NCBI GenBank assembly: GCA_937888485.1 | Contig: CALAQQ010000290.1 | Span: 1-47,832 of the forward strand | Direction of reading: 5' to 3' | Source of the DNA: an uncultured Clostridia bacterium | GTDB taxonomy: Bacteria > Bacillota > Clostridia > Oscillospirales > Acutalibacteraceae | Length of the DNA stretch: 47,832 bases | Shown here: positions 32,954-41,207 of the stretch, piece by piece | How positions within the stretch are numbered: the stretch's first letter is position 1 | Layout of the letters: each line of letters opens with the position of its first letter | The notes under the pieces: generated by a model | What the model saw: only the letters and a program-made list of their open reading frames with translations | Database searches by the model: none | Told to the model about the DNA's origin: nothing | Made by a program: the position numbers and the translations under genes

Positions 32954-34441
32954 TTGAAGAAAATCGGTTTTGACAATGCGGCTTATATCAGCAAACAATC
33001 TGAGCAGATAAGTAAGCGCATCAACGAATTCGGAGGAAAGCTCTACCTTGAATTCGGCGGCAAGCTTTTTGATGATTTCCATGCTTCAAGAGTTTTGCCC
33101 GGCTTTGCGCCTGACAGTAAGCTTCAGATGCTCAAGAGCATCGCTGACGATGTTGAAGTTGTTATCGTAATCAATTCAGGGGATATCGAGAGCAATAAAA
33201 TGCGCCGTGACCTCGGAATAACTTATGATGCCGATGTTTTGCGCCTTATTGATGAATACAGAAATGCGGGTCTTTTTGTAGGAAGCGTTGTTCTTGCTCA
33301 GTTCAAGGAACAGCCTGCCGCAATTGCCTTCAAATCAAAGCTCGAAACACTCGGAATCAAGGTTTTTACTCACCGCAATATAGATGGCTATCCCTATAAT
33401 GTTTCGCATATTGTAAGCGACGAAGGTTTCGGCAAGAATGAGTTTATCGAAACCGAAAGACCGCTTGTTGTTATAACAGCACCCGGACCGGGAAGCGGAA
33501 AAATGGCAACCTGTCTTTCTCAGCTTTATCATGAAAATCAGAGGGGAAATAAAGCAGGTTATGCGAAGTTTGAAACCTTCCCTGTATGGAATCTTCCTCT
33601 CAAGCACCCTGTAAACCTTGCTTATGAAGCCGCAACCGCCGACCTTAACGATGTCAACATGATTGACCCCTATCATCTTGATGCATACGGCGTTACAACC
33701 GTCAATTACAACAGAGATGTTGAAGTTTTCCCTGTTCTTAATGCGATATTTGAGAGAATTGAGGGCGTCAGCCCCTATAAATCACCCACTGATATGGGTG
33801 TTAACATGGCAGGCTATGCCATCTGTGACGATGAAGCAACAAGAGATGCTTCAAAGCAGGAAATTATCCGCAGATATTTCAATGCCCTCTGCGATTTGAA
33901 GATGGGCAGGGGAAGTCAGGCTGCTGTCGATAAGATAGTGAGCCTCATGAATCAGGCGGGTATCGGTGTTGAAGACAGAAAGGTTATCAAAGCGGCTCTT
34001 GACAGAAGTGCCGAAACCGATGGACAGCCTGCTGTTGCGATTGAGCTTCCGGACGGTAAAATCGTAACAGGAAAAACCTCAAATCTTCTCGGTGCATCAA
34101 GTGCTGCGCTTCTCAATGCAGCAAAATATCTTGCAGGTCTTCCGGAAGATTTGCTTATGATTGCTCCTTCAATCATTGAACCTATTCAGGAGCTTAAAAC
34201 AGGCATTCTCAAAGGAAGAAATCCCAGACTTCATTCTGACGAAACGCTGATTGCACTTTCAATGAGTGCCAACACGAATCCTGTTGCAAAGAAAGCACTT
34301 GAAGCAATTGAAGGCCTTAAGGATTGCGATGCTCATTCAACCGTTATTCTTTCACAGGTTGATATGGATGTTTACAGAAAGCTCGGTCTTAACATCACAT
34401 GTGAACCGAGATATCAGACAAAAAAGCTTTATCATAAATAA
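32954..34441 (+). CDS. DUF1846 family protein
   Basis: A 495-residue cytoplasmic protein of the DUF1846 family, recognised by the start KKIGFDNAAYI, YLEFGGKLFDDFHASRVLPGF, and ITAPGPGSGKMATCLSQ (a glycine-rich, possibly nucleotide-binding loop). Its biochemical role is not established. The likely start is TTG 32954, eight bases after AAAGGG and matching the usual family N-terminus; the upstream GTG 32945 overlaps that site. A strong promoter and twin palindromes lie upstream, and a long hairpin follows, so it is a single regulated gene. Confidence 0.88.
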   Translation: MKKIGFDNAAYISKQSEQISKRINEFGGKLYLEFGGKLFDDFHASRVLPGFAPDSKLQMLKSIADDVEVVIVINSGDIESNKMRRDLGITYDADVLRLIDEYRNAGLFVGSVVLAQFKEQPAAIAFKSKLETLGIKVFTHRNIDGYPYNVSHIVSDEGFGKNEFIETERPLVVITAPGPGSGKMATCLSQLYHENQRGNKAGYAKFETFPVWNLPLKHPVNLAYEAATADLNDVNMIDPYHLDAYGVTTVNYNRDVEVFPVLNAIFERIEGVSPYKSPTDMGVNMAGYAICDDEATRDASKQEIIRRYFNALCDLKMGRGSQAAVDKIVSLMNQAGIGVEDRKVIKAALDRSAETDGQPAVAIELPDGKIVTGKTSNLLGASSAALLNAAKYLAGLPEDLLMIAPSIIEPIQELKTGILKGRNPRLHSDETLIALSMSANTNPVAKKALEAIEGLKDCDAHSTVILSQVDMDVYRKLGLNITCEPRYQTKKLYHK

Positions 34442-34463
34442 TGAGAAACACATAATAAATAAA

Positions 34464-34504
34464 CTGCTCCAAATTGTGATGTCCGTACAATTTGGGGCAG
34501 TTAA
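34464..34504 (+). terminator. long hairpin after DUF1846, probable terminator
   Basis: A 16-bp stem (AACTGCTCCAAATTGT with ACAATTTGGGGCAGTT, one G-U pair) has a 9-base loop. The downstream stretch is AT-rich but has no good T-run. The rest of the gap to 34653 holds only AT-rich sequence and the ribosome site of the next gene; no clear promoter was found. Confidence 0.6.
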
Positions 34505-34653
34505 TTGTTGTATTGCCTGCTTTTTAGCTTATTGAAACGTTAAATTCAATTAAAACAGAAAAATTTGATTAATAATTCTAAAACACTTTCCCAAAAATAT
34601 GTAAACACTCTGAAATTAAAATGTGTTTGCAGTTTACGAAAGGAGATAATAAT

Positions 34654-35025
34654 ATGAATAAAAACGACCAGGAATTCCTTGCTCAGAAAATCCGTACTCA
34701 GTACACAGAAAAAGAAAATACTCAGCTTGACGAATTAAAAAGACTTGATGTAAAAGTGAAGAAACCCGCAAATATTTTTGCTTATGTTTTCGGAAGTGTT
34801 GCAGCAATCATTATGGGAAGCGGAATGAGTCTTGTAATGACAGATATAGGTGAAATGATCGGTATTGAAGATCCCATGATTCCGGGTATTATAACAGGCA
34901 TTGTCGGTATGTTAATGGCAATTGTTAATTACCCCATATTTAAGCGTATTCTTGACTCACGCCGCAAAAAATATGCTGAAAAAATTATTGCTTTAAGCAA
35001 TAAAATAATGAAAGGACAAGATTAA
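34654..35025 (+). CDS. small membrane protein of unknown function
   Basis: This 123-residue protein has a charged N-terminal 35 residues (predicted helix), two membrane helices at about 40-62 and 74-93 with a short acidic loop, and a basic C-terminal tail. I do not recognise a function. AAAGGAG lies before ATG 34654; the in-frame codon further upstream has no ribosome site. It is co-transcribed with the small helical protein gene six bases downstream. Confidence 0.8.
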   Translation: MNKNDQEFLAQKIRTQYTEKENTQLDELKRLDVKVKKPANIFAYVFGSVAAIIMGSGMSLVMTDIGEMIGIEDPMIPGIITGIVGMLMAIVNYPIFKRILDSRRKKYAEKIIALSNKIMKGQD

Positions 35026-35030
35026 ACATA

Positions 35031-35288
35031 ATGGCAGTTAAAGATTTTTTTCGGAACGCCTTTAATGATATGAAAGAAAGTGCAAAAGCACAACATGAGG
35101 TTGATAAAGCAAATTTTGCTGCGGCAAAGGCTGAATCTAAAGCTCGGTGGGAAGAAGCAAAATCAATGGGTAACCCTGAAGCCCGTAAGGCAATGATACA
35201 GGCTGAACGTGATGAACAGATAGCTGCTGCAAAGGCACGTCAGGCAGAAGCGCAGGCTCGTATTGATGCTGTTAAAGGTAACAAATAA
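35031..35288 (+). CDS. small Ala/Lys/Glu-rich helical protein
   Basis: An 85-residue soluble protein, almost entirely predicted helix, rich in Ala, Lys and Glu (QHEVDKANFAAAKAESK, then RDEQIAAAKARQAEAQ). It may form a coiled coil or lie on the membrane. No known family is recognised. It follows the two-helix membrane protein by six bases and is terminated by a hairpin at 35299-35329, so the two form a complete two-gene unit and may act together. Confidence 0.75.
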   Translation: MAVKDFFRNAFNDMKESAKAQHEVDKANFAAAKAESKARWEEAKSMGNPEARKAMIQAERDEQIAAAKARQAEAQARIDAVKGNK

Positions 35289-35298
35289 TTTGTTTTTG

Positions 35299-35329
35299 AA
35301 GCGGATAGCGGAAACGTTATCTGCTTTTT
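35299..35329 (+). terminator. intrinsic terminator after the two small genes
   Basis: A 12-bp stem with G-U pairs (AAGCGGATAGCG with CGTTATCTGCTT) around a GAAA loop ends in TTTTT. Confidence 0.85.
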
Positions 35330-35344
35330 GTTAACTTACATTTC

Positions 35345-35377
35345 AAAAACATAAAACGGCATAACCGTAGTTATACC
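35345..35377 (-). terminator. probable terminator after the MATE gene
   Basis: On the minus strand GGTATAAC pairs with GTTATGCC (one G-U) around a TACG tetraloop, followed by GTTTTATGTTTTT. Confidence 0.65.
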
Positions 35378-35426
35378 ATTTTAAAAATGTATATGTTATT
35401 TTATCGGAAGATAACACTCAGTGTTT

Positions 35427-36773
35427 TTATTTGTCTGTTAAATTTCTGATCCATTTTTTGCTTCTGAAACGGTGTATACTCATCAGCGATTTCGGTATAT
35501 CTTCGCAAAGATACATCGCAAGAATGAGATATACAAAGTCAACTTTGACGATAAGACCGAGAATTGCAACAACAGGCACTCCGATGAAATAAAGCGAGAT
35601 ACAGTCGTAAAATATTCCGACCTTTGTGTCACCTCCGGCCCTGAATGTGCCGACAATAAGTGTGTACGGAATGTTTCTTATCGGAAGCCATAGGCTGTAA
35701 ACAAGAACAAGTCTTGATGCAATGTCAAATGCTTCCTGAGTTTCAATGTCGAGAAGCGAAAGCACGGGGTTTCTGATGATTATGAACAGCGCACCTGTGA
35801 TAATTCCGACAATCGGAGTCATAATAACAAATTTTTTTGCAAGCTTATATGCACCGTCGCTGTTACCTTCTCCGATGGTTTTACCCGTCATGATTGAACA
35901 GGCGTGGCATACACCGACAAAGAAAACGAATGCAATCTGTTCGATTGAGCTGAATATCGTATAACCCGCATAGGCTTCGCTTCCTTGTCTTGCAAAGACC
36001 ATGGCATAAATATTTGTGCCGATTGCCCAGGCAGCCTCGTTGAGGACAACAGGCAGGCATACAACCGAAAAACGGCGTATGAATGCCATGGACAAGCTGA
36101 AATATTCCTTGATTTTGCCGTTGAAAACATCTTTCGATGTGCGGAGCACGATAAACAGAAGAATTGATTGAAAAGCGGTTGAAATCAGTGTTGCAAGTGC
36201 CGCGCCCTGTATTCCGAGAACAGGGAAACCGAGTTTTCCGTTGATGAGTATATAGTTGAGCACCGTGTTCATAACAACAGATGCAAACGAAGTTACAAGG
36301 GGAGGATTGACTCGTTCTGTTGCACGCAAGGCGGTACAGGTTATCTGGTTGAATGCGCTGAATATTCCCATAAATGCAACAACTTTCATGTATTGAACAG
36401 AGGTGTCGATAACCTCTTGTTCACTGGTGAAAACTCTTATCAGATATTGTGGGAAAAGAAACATTGCAAGTGAAAAAACTATCGCAACACCTGCACCGAA
36501 TACAAGTGCAACACCGTATGATTTCTGAATGTTCTTTTTTTCTTTTGCACCCCAGAATTGGGAAATAAGCGCAGCGGAGCCCGATGAAATTCCGAAATAG
36601 AAAAGGTTCATGAGGAATATCCATCTTGATGAAACGCCAACGGAAGAAACAACAACATTTCCGAGTCTTGTGACCATTGCGGTATCAACAAGTTGTGCAC
36701 AGGAAACGAGTAATTGTTGAAATGCAATCGGAAGTGCAAGCTTTAATGCGTTTTTAATAAAGTTACGATTCAT
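35427..36773 (-). CDS. MATE-family efflux transporter
   Basis: A 448-residue exporter with twelve predicted helices in two similar halves, typical of the multidrug-and-toxin-extrusion family: LALPIAFQQLLVSCAQLVDT at the start, and the repeated VNPPLVTSFASVVMNTVLNY. It would expel cationic compounds in exchange for Na+ or H+; the true substrate is unknown. The start is ATG 36773, after AAAGAGA; the longer frame from 36836 overlaps the promoter. Confidence 0.9.
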   Translation of the reverse strand: MNRNFIKNALKLALPIAFQQLLVSCAQLVDTAMVTRLGNVVVSSVGVSSRWIFLMNLFYFGISSGSAALISQFWGAKEKKNIQKSYGVALVFGAGVAIVFSLAMFLFPQYLIRVFTSEQEVIDTSVQYMKVVAFMGIFSAFNQITCTALRATERVNPPLVTSFASVVMNTVLNYILINGKLGFPVLGIQGAALATLISTAFQSILLFIVLRTSKDVFNGKIKEYFSLSMAFIRRFSVVCLPVVLNEAAWAIGTNIYAMVFARQGSEAYAGYTIFSSIEQIAFVFFVGVCHACSIMTGKTIGEGNSDGAYKLAKKFVIMTPIVGIITGALFIIIRNPVLSLLDIETQEAFDIASRLVLVYSLWLPIRNIPYTLIVGTFRAGGDTKVGIFYDCISLYFIGVPVVAILGLIVKVDFVYLILAMYLCEDIPKSLMSIHRFRSKKWIRNLTDK

Positions 36774-36807
36774 GAATAATATCTCTTTCTTTTTGATAGC
36801 AAATGAT

Positions 36808-36836
36808 AGTATATTTTCAAATTCAAGAAAAGTCAA
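36808..36836 (-). promoter_or_regulatory. sigma-A promoter for the MATE gene
   Basis: On the minus strand TTGACT (36836-36831) and TATACT (36813-36808) are separated by 17 bases. Confidence 0.8.
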
Positions 36837-36876
36837 CCGAAATATATAAAAAAGATAAAGTCTTTACATGTCACTA

Positions 36877-36905
36877 TTGATTTTTATAAATAAATAATAT
36901 ATAAT
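36877..36905 (+). promoter_or_regulatory. sigma-A promoter for the DapA-family gene
   Basis: TTGATT at 36877-36882 and a perfect TATAAT at 36900-36905 are separated by 17 bases, 45 bases before the ATG. Confidence 0.85.
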
Positions 36906-36949
36906 ATTTAGATGTAGAAAACCCAAAATTATCCAGGAAGGTGTAATTT

Positions 36950-37849
36950 ATGTCAAATTTCAATGAATTTTCAGGTGTATATTCCCTGCTTCTTACTCCG
37001 TTTAATTGGGACAGAACCCTTGATTACAAGACATATGAAGAATATGTTGCATGGCAGGCAGCATTTAAACCCCAGCATCTTTTCGCTGTGTGTGGCTCTT
37101 CGGAAATGATGGAGCTTACTCCCGAAGAAAGAGTTAAGTGCGCTGGTCTTGCTGTAAAGAATTCCGATGGCGTTCCCGTTTTCGCAACAGGTAACCTTGC
37201 TGTTGATTTCAACGACCAGATTGAAGAAATGAAAAAGCTTGAACAGCAGGGCGTTTCGGGTCTTGTTTTCGTAACAAAGGGTATGTGCGATAAACCCGAC
37301 CATATGTATGAATATATGACAGAGCTTGCTTCTCATACAGAGCTTCCCATCGTTCTTTATGAATTCCCCGGTCTCAGACCTCACCTTATGGATCCTGTTA
37401 CTTACGGTAAACTTGCCGCAACAGGCAAATTTATGGGTATCAAGGACACAACTTGCAAGCTCACTGATATTAAAGCAAAAATTGCCGTTCAGGGTGATTC
37501 AAATGTTCTTCAGGCAAATATTCCCTTCCTGTTTGATTCATATGTAAACGGTGCAAGAGGTGTCGTTGCAACTCCCACATCATGCGGTGCAGACCTTTTT
37601 GTTAAAATGTGGGATGAATTCACAAAGGGCGACGTTGAAGCTGCAAGAAAGACACATCAGAACATTATTGCTCTTGATAATGCTATCGATTCAGGCTTCT
37701 GTGCAAGTGCAAAATATCTTGTAAGTCTTCGCGGTGTCAAGGGCATGAAGTGGTTCACAAGAGGCGCTCATGACCTCGGTCCCGCAAGACTCCGTTCAAT
37801 CGAAGTTTTCTATGATTGGGCAAAGGAAACAGGCGTTTTTGCTGACTGA
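36950..37849 (+). CDS. dihydrodipicolinate synthase/N-acetylneuraminate lyase family aldolase
   Basis: A 299-residue TIM-barrel class I aldolase. The Schiff-base lysine is in FMGIKDTT (Lys165) and the catalytic tyrosine in LYEFPG (Tyr137). The usual GTTGE motif of DapA is CGSSE at 48-52, so it is probably not the lysine-pathway enzyme but a paralogue that makes or breaks a 2-keto acid sugar. GGAAGG precedes the ATG. A PP2C phosphatase follows after 66 bases; a functional tie is not evident. Confidence 0.82.
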   Translation: MSNFNEFSGVYSLLLTPFNWDRTLDYKTYEEYVAWQAAFKPQHLFAVCGSSEMMELTPEERVKCAGLAVKNSDGVPVFATGNLAVDFNDQIEEMKKLEQQGVSGLVFVTKGMCDKPDHMYEYMTELASHTELPIVLYEFPGLRPHLMDPVTYGKLAATGKFMGIKDTTCKLTDIKAKIAVQGDSNVLQANIPFLFDSYVNGARGVVATPTSCGADLFVKMWDEFTKGDVEAARKTHQNIIALDNAIDSGFCASAKYLVSLRGVKGMKWFTRGAHDLGPARLRSIEVFYDWAKETGVFAD

Positions 37850-37915
37850 ATTTAATAACGTATTATATTATTATAAAAATATCGATATCTAATTTGAAAA
37901 CATACGAGGGATGAT

Positions 37916-39643
37916 ATGAAAAAAATCAGAGCCAATGTATGCGCAGTAACGCATGCGGGTAGAATCCGCAGAGAAAACGAGGATAATTATAACCTTAACG
38001 GCAGAATGACCTCTACCGGTGATTTGCGTAAAGGTTCGGCTTTTGTTCAGACTATGGCTGAACCGTTTCATCTTTCCGTCTGCGACGGAATGGGCGGTGA
38101 AAGCTATGGTGAGCTTGCATCAGGTATAGCCGTTGAAACAATAGCGGCTCATGCTGCAAATGTTTATGAAAGCGGTGAAGATTTCAGCTTTGCCATTTCG
38201 AATTGTCTTGATGATGCAAACAACCGCATCTGTGCGGAAATTAACGCGCGCGGTAAAAGAATGGGAACAACTCTTGCGGCTATCTATGCTGTAAAGGGAA
38301 AGATTATCTGCACTAATATCGGCGACACAAGAATTTATCATTATTCAAAGGGCGTTCTTGAGCAGATAAGCTTTGACCATACACATGCTCAGACAATTGT
38401 TGATGCAGGCGAAGCCGCACAGAACGATATCGGAAAGATTCCCGATGCCAAAAGGCTTACAAAGCATCTCGGCGTTTTCCCTGAGGAAGCAACTCTTACA
38501 CCCAACATAAGTGTTATTGATGATGTTGATAACGGAGATATTATTCTTCTCTGCAGCGACGGTCTTACCGATATGCTCAGCGATGATGATATAACTGCAA
38601 TTCTTTCAACCGGTGAAAGTTCACAGGATGTTGCAAGCAAGCTTATCCGTTCTGCACTTGAAAAGGGCGGCAAGGATAATGTTACGGTTATGGCAGCGTT
38701 TCTTGATGTTGAAGAAACCGCAATTTTTGCTCCGATTGCCGCAGCTGTGGTAGGAGATAAAGATGCGGATTATGAAGAAGAATATCGCAACAGCTTTGGT
38801 TCAAATCAGATTCCCGATGAAGAAAATCCTGTGTCTCCCTATGCAAATGCAGACGCAAGAGCATATGTCAAGCCTGTTGATAAGGCTAAAATCATAAAGA
38901 TAGCCGGCATTTCAATCGGTGCGGTTGTAGTTGTTCTTATTGTTGCACTGTTTATTAAGGCAATTGTAAACGGCGGTAATACTGAAGATAACACAACCAC
39001 AACATATAATTATTATGACTATACAACCTATCCCGATTATTATTTTACAACAACAATGCCGATAACAACATGGGTGTTTGAATCAACAAGTGAAAGTGAA
39101 ACTTCGGAAACAACAACCGAAACCACTACACGCAGAACAACTACAAAGAGAAGAACAACCACCAAAAAGCGTACGACCACAAAGAAGAGAACAACAACCA
39201 CAACAAGAAAGTCAACCACAACAACAAAGAAATCTACCACTACCACTACTGCTGTTGAAACAGCTACAGTTACATCAACAACGGCTGCAACAACTCTTCC
39301 CGCAGGTGAGAACAATACACCTCCCGCAGGTGAGAACAACACACCTCCCGCAGGTGAGAATAACACACCTCCCGCAGGTGAGAATAACACACCTCCCGCA
39401 GGTGAAAACAATACACCTCCCGCAGGTGAGAATAACACACCTCCCGCAGGCGAGAACAACACACCTCCCGCAGGCGAGAACAACACACCTCCCGCAGGTG
39501 AGAACAATACACCTCCCGCAGGTGAAAACAACACACCTCCTGCAGGTGAGAATAATACACCTCCTGCAGGTGAGAATAACACACCCCCTGCAGGTGAGAA
39601 CAACACACCTCCCGTAGGTGAAAACAATACTCCTCAGGCATAA
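37916..39643 (+). CDS. membrane PP2C (PPM) Ser/Thr phosphatase with repetitive surface tail
   Basis: A 575-residue protein. Residues 1-265 are a PPM phosphatase: RRENEDN at 18-24, CDGMGG (Asp57), MGTTL at 116-120, NIGDTRIYH, CSDGLTD (Asp215) and GGKDNV (Asp254), so the metal ligands are present. A membrane helix spans about 327-350. Outside lie a Thr/Lys/Arg-rich stretch and 14 tandem copies of an 8-residue Pro-Ala-Gly-Glu-Asn-Asn-Thr unit. It should reverse phosphorylation by PrkC-type kinases, but no kinase gene is beside it. GAGGGATG precedes the ATG; a strong terminator follows. Confidence 0.9.
   Translation: MKKIRANVCAVTHAGRIRRENEDNYNLNGRMTSTGDLRKGSAFVQTMAEPFHLSVCDGMGGESYGELASGIAVETIAAHAANVYESGEDFSFAISNCLDDANNRICAEINARGKRMGTTLAAIYAVKGKIICTNIGDTRIYHYSKGVLEQISFDHTHAQTIVDAGEAAQNDIGKIPDAKRLTKHLGVFPEEATLTPNISVIDDVDNGDIILLCSDGLTDMLSDDDITAILSTGESSQDVASKLIRSALEKGGKDNVTVMAAFLDVEETAIFAPIAAAVVGDKDADYEEEYRNSFGSNQIPDEENPVSPYANADARAYVKPVDKAKIIKIAGISIGAVVVVLIVALFIKAIVNGGNTEDNTTTTYNYYDYTTYPDYYFTTTMPITTWVFESTSESETSETTTETTTRRTTTKRRTTTKKRTTTKKRTTTTTRKSTTTTKKSTTTTTAVETATVTSTTAATTLPAGENNTPPAGENNTPPAGENNTPPAGENNTPPAGENNTPPAGENNTPPAGENNTPPAGENNTPPAGENNTPPAGENNTPPAGENNTPPAGENNTPPAGENNTPPVGENNTPQA
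39296..39631 (+). repeat. 14 tandem 24-bp coding repeats
   Basis: Fourteen 24-base units encode xPAGENNT, where x is Leu in the first unit and Pro after; unit 14 has Val for Ala. Most differences between units are at third codon positions (GAG/GAA, AAT/AAC, GGT/GGC, CCC/CCT), so the peptide has been kept while the DNA drifted. They form the C-terminal tail of the PP2C phosphatase. Confidence 0.95.
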
Positions 39644-39648
39644 AAATT

Positions 39649-39677
39649 CGGGACTGTCATAGGACAGTCCCGTTTTT
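39649..39677 (+). terminator. strong terminator after the PP2C gene
   Basis: A perfect 10-bp stem (CGGGACTGTC with GACAGTCCCG) with an ATAG loop is followed by TTTTT. Confidence 0.93.
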
Positions 39678-39684
39678 GCATATA

Positions 39685-40620
39685 TTATTTTATTTTGGAT
39701 AGCGCCCACGAGGTTATATATTCATAAACCTGAGTTTTATCTTTTTCATTGAGAATTTCGTGACGCATTCCGGGGAAAAGCTTGATGGTAACATCTTTTT
39801 TGCCTGCACCAATAAGGTTGTTATAAATCTGTTTGATTCCCTTGCCGTATGAACCGACAGGGTCATCTTCACCTGCGATGAGAAGAATGGGGAGATTTTC
39901 ATAAATACCGTTATACCAATCTTTTCCCGAAACCGTATTGAGAATGGTGAAAAGGTCTTTATATCCTTTTGCGGTGAAAAGATAACCGCAATACTTATCG
40001 GCTATGTATTTATCAACCTCTGTTTTGTCGGTTGTGAGCCAGTCAAAAGGAGTTCTGTTTTCGGTCTTCTTGTTGTAAGGAGCGAATGCCATTTGGTTGA
40101 TAAAATTACTGCGGTGTTTGCTTCCTTTTATTTTTGCAATAGTTTCGGCAAGAGTTATTGCTATTGCTGCGGCAGGGTTCTTTCCGCTTGAACCGCAAAA
40201 AACGGTTGCTTTTATTCTTTCATCCCTGCCGTATCTGCGTGCATATTCTCTTGCGATAAATGAACCCATACTGTGACCGAAAAATATAACGGGGATGTTG
40301 GGGTATTCCGATTTGATTAATTCGGAGAGAGTTCTTTCGTCTTCAACGAAGGCATCCCAACCGTTGTTTTCCCCGAAATATCCGAGGTCGTCATCGCTTT
40401 TGACGGATTTTCCGTGGCCTACATGGTCGTCGACAAGAACAGCGAATCCGTTTTTGCAAAGATGTTTTGCGAAATCTTCGTATCTTTCACCATGCTCAGC
40501 CATTCCGTGAGCAATCTGAAAAATTGCCTTGGGACCGTCTGCGGGAACCCAGCATCTTGCATAAACATCTGCAACTCCCGATTTTGATGGAACGGAATAT
40601 TCTTTTCTTATTATTTCCAT
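39685..40620 (-). CDS. alpha/beta hydrolase, monoacylglycerol-lipase-like
   Basis: A 311-residue hydrolase of the Hydrolase_4/lysophospholipase group. It has HGMAEHGERY (oxyanion region) near 41-50, the nucleophile elbow GHSMGS, the acid in AGEDDPVG and the base in GMRHEIL. No signal peptide is seen. Relatives cleave monoacylglycerols or lysolipids. The start is ATG 40620, eight bases after AAAGGAG; the ATG at 40638 lies before that site. It lies 14 bases downstream of bioY, so the two are probably co-transcribed. Confidence 0.85.
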   Translation of the reverse strand: MEIIRKEYSVPSKSGVADVYARCWVPADGPKAIFQIAHGMAEHGERYEDFAKHLCKNGFAVLVDDHVGHGKSVKSDDDLGYFGENNGWDAFVEDERTLSELIKSEYPNIPVIFFGHSMGSFIAREYARRYGRDERIKATVFCGSSGKNPAAAIAITLAETIAKIKGSKHRSNFINQMAFAPYNKKTENRTPFDWLTTDKTEVDKYIADKYCGYLFTAKGYKDLFTILNTVSGKDWYNGIYENLPILLIAGEDDPVGSYGKGIKQIYNNLIGAGKKDVTIKLFPGMRHEILNEKDKTQVYEYITSWALSKIK

Positions 40621-40634
40621 ACCGAAATCTCCTT

Positions 40635-41162
40635 TCATCTGATAAGCTTTTCAATTCTCTTTTTTAAAGTAATTCCGACACATGAAGCGGCGGCAATTTT
40701 AACGATGTCGCCGATAATAAACGGTAAAACGCAAAGTGCGATTGCTTCAATCGGACCGCATTCCGCTTTGTGCATGTACCATAACGTTCCGCAAAGATAG
40801 CAGATAACCGTGCCTGCTATCATGCTCAGCGGATAAACGATTTTGTTGTTTTCGAATTTGTCAGTCAGCATTCCGATAATAAAGGCGCAGGGGATATATC
40901 CGATTATGTAACCTCCAGTGTAACCCGTTATACATTGCAAGCCTCCCGTAAACGAAGAAAAGACAGGAAGACCTGCCGCGCCGAGAAGAATATAAACGGT
41001 AACGGCGGCAACGGAATATTTTTTGCTGATCGAACTTGATACGGTAAAGACCGCAAAGGTTGAGAGGGAAATCGGAATTGCGCCCGCAGGAACAGATAGC
41101 GGTGAAAGAACGCAAATCAGAGCCGCAAGGATTCCGACGGTTGCTGTTTTTCTTATGTTCAA
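40635..41162 (-). CDS. bioY: biotin transporter substrate-binding membrane subunit BioY
   Basis: BioY is the S component of energy-coupling-factor importers, binding biotin in the membrane. The 175-residue protein has about six helices and the family segments GGLQCITGYTGGYIIGY and LPFIIGDIVK. It starts with TTG 41162, seven bases after GAGGT. The ECF energising module is not in the window and is presumably shared. A terminator of the upstream kinase gene lies about 20 bases upstream; no clear separate promoter or BirA-like operator was seen. Confidence 0.92.
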   Translation of the reverse strand: MNIRKTATVGILAALICVLSPLSVPAGAIPISLSTFAVFTVSSSISKKYSVAAVTVYILLGAAGLPVFSSFTGGLQCITGYTGGYIIGYIPCAFIIGMLTDKFENNKIVYPLSMIAGTVICYLCGTLWYMHKAECGPIEAIALCVLPFIIGDIVKIAAASCVGITLKKRIEKLIR

Positions 41163-41183
41163 AGTATTACCTCATAGCATAAA

Positions 41184-41207
41184 ATGTAAAGCCATATAGC
41201 TTTACAT
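41184..41207 (-). terminator. possible terminator after the kinase gene
   Basis: The 9-bp stem ATGTAAAGC with GCTTTACAT includes the stop codon of the kinase gene and is followed on the minus strand by TTTTAT. Confidence 0.6.

Noticed and set aside
39040..39627. Minus-strand open frame of 195 codons rich in FSPAGGVL repeats
   Set aside because: It is the shadow of the 24-bp repeats of the PP2C gene. It has no ribosome site, and the synonymous third-position pattern supports the plus-strand frame.
39296..39631. Possible CRISPR array
   Set aside because: The 24-bp units are directly adjacent with no spacers and keep one reading frame; no cas genes are present.
41163..41201. Riboswitch or BirA operator upstream of bioY
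   Set aside because: The gap is only about 39 bases and contains the kinase terminator and the ribosome site; no operator-like dyad was seen.
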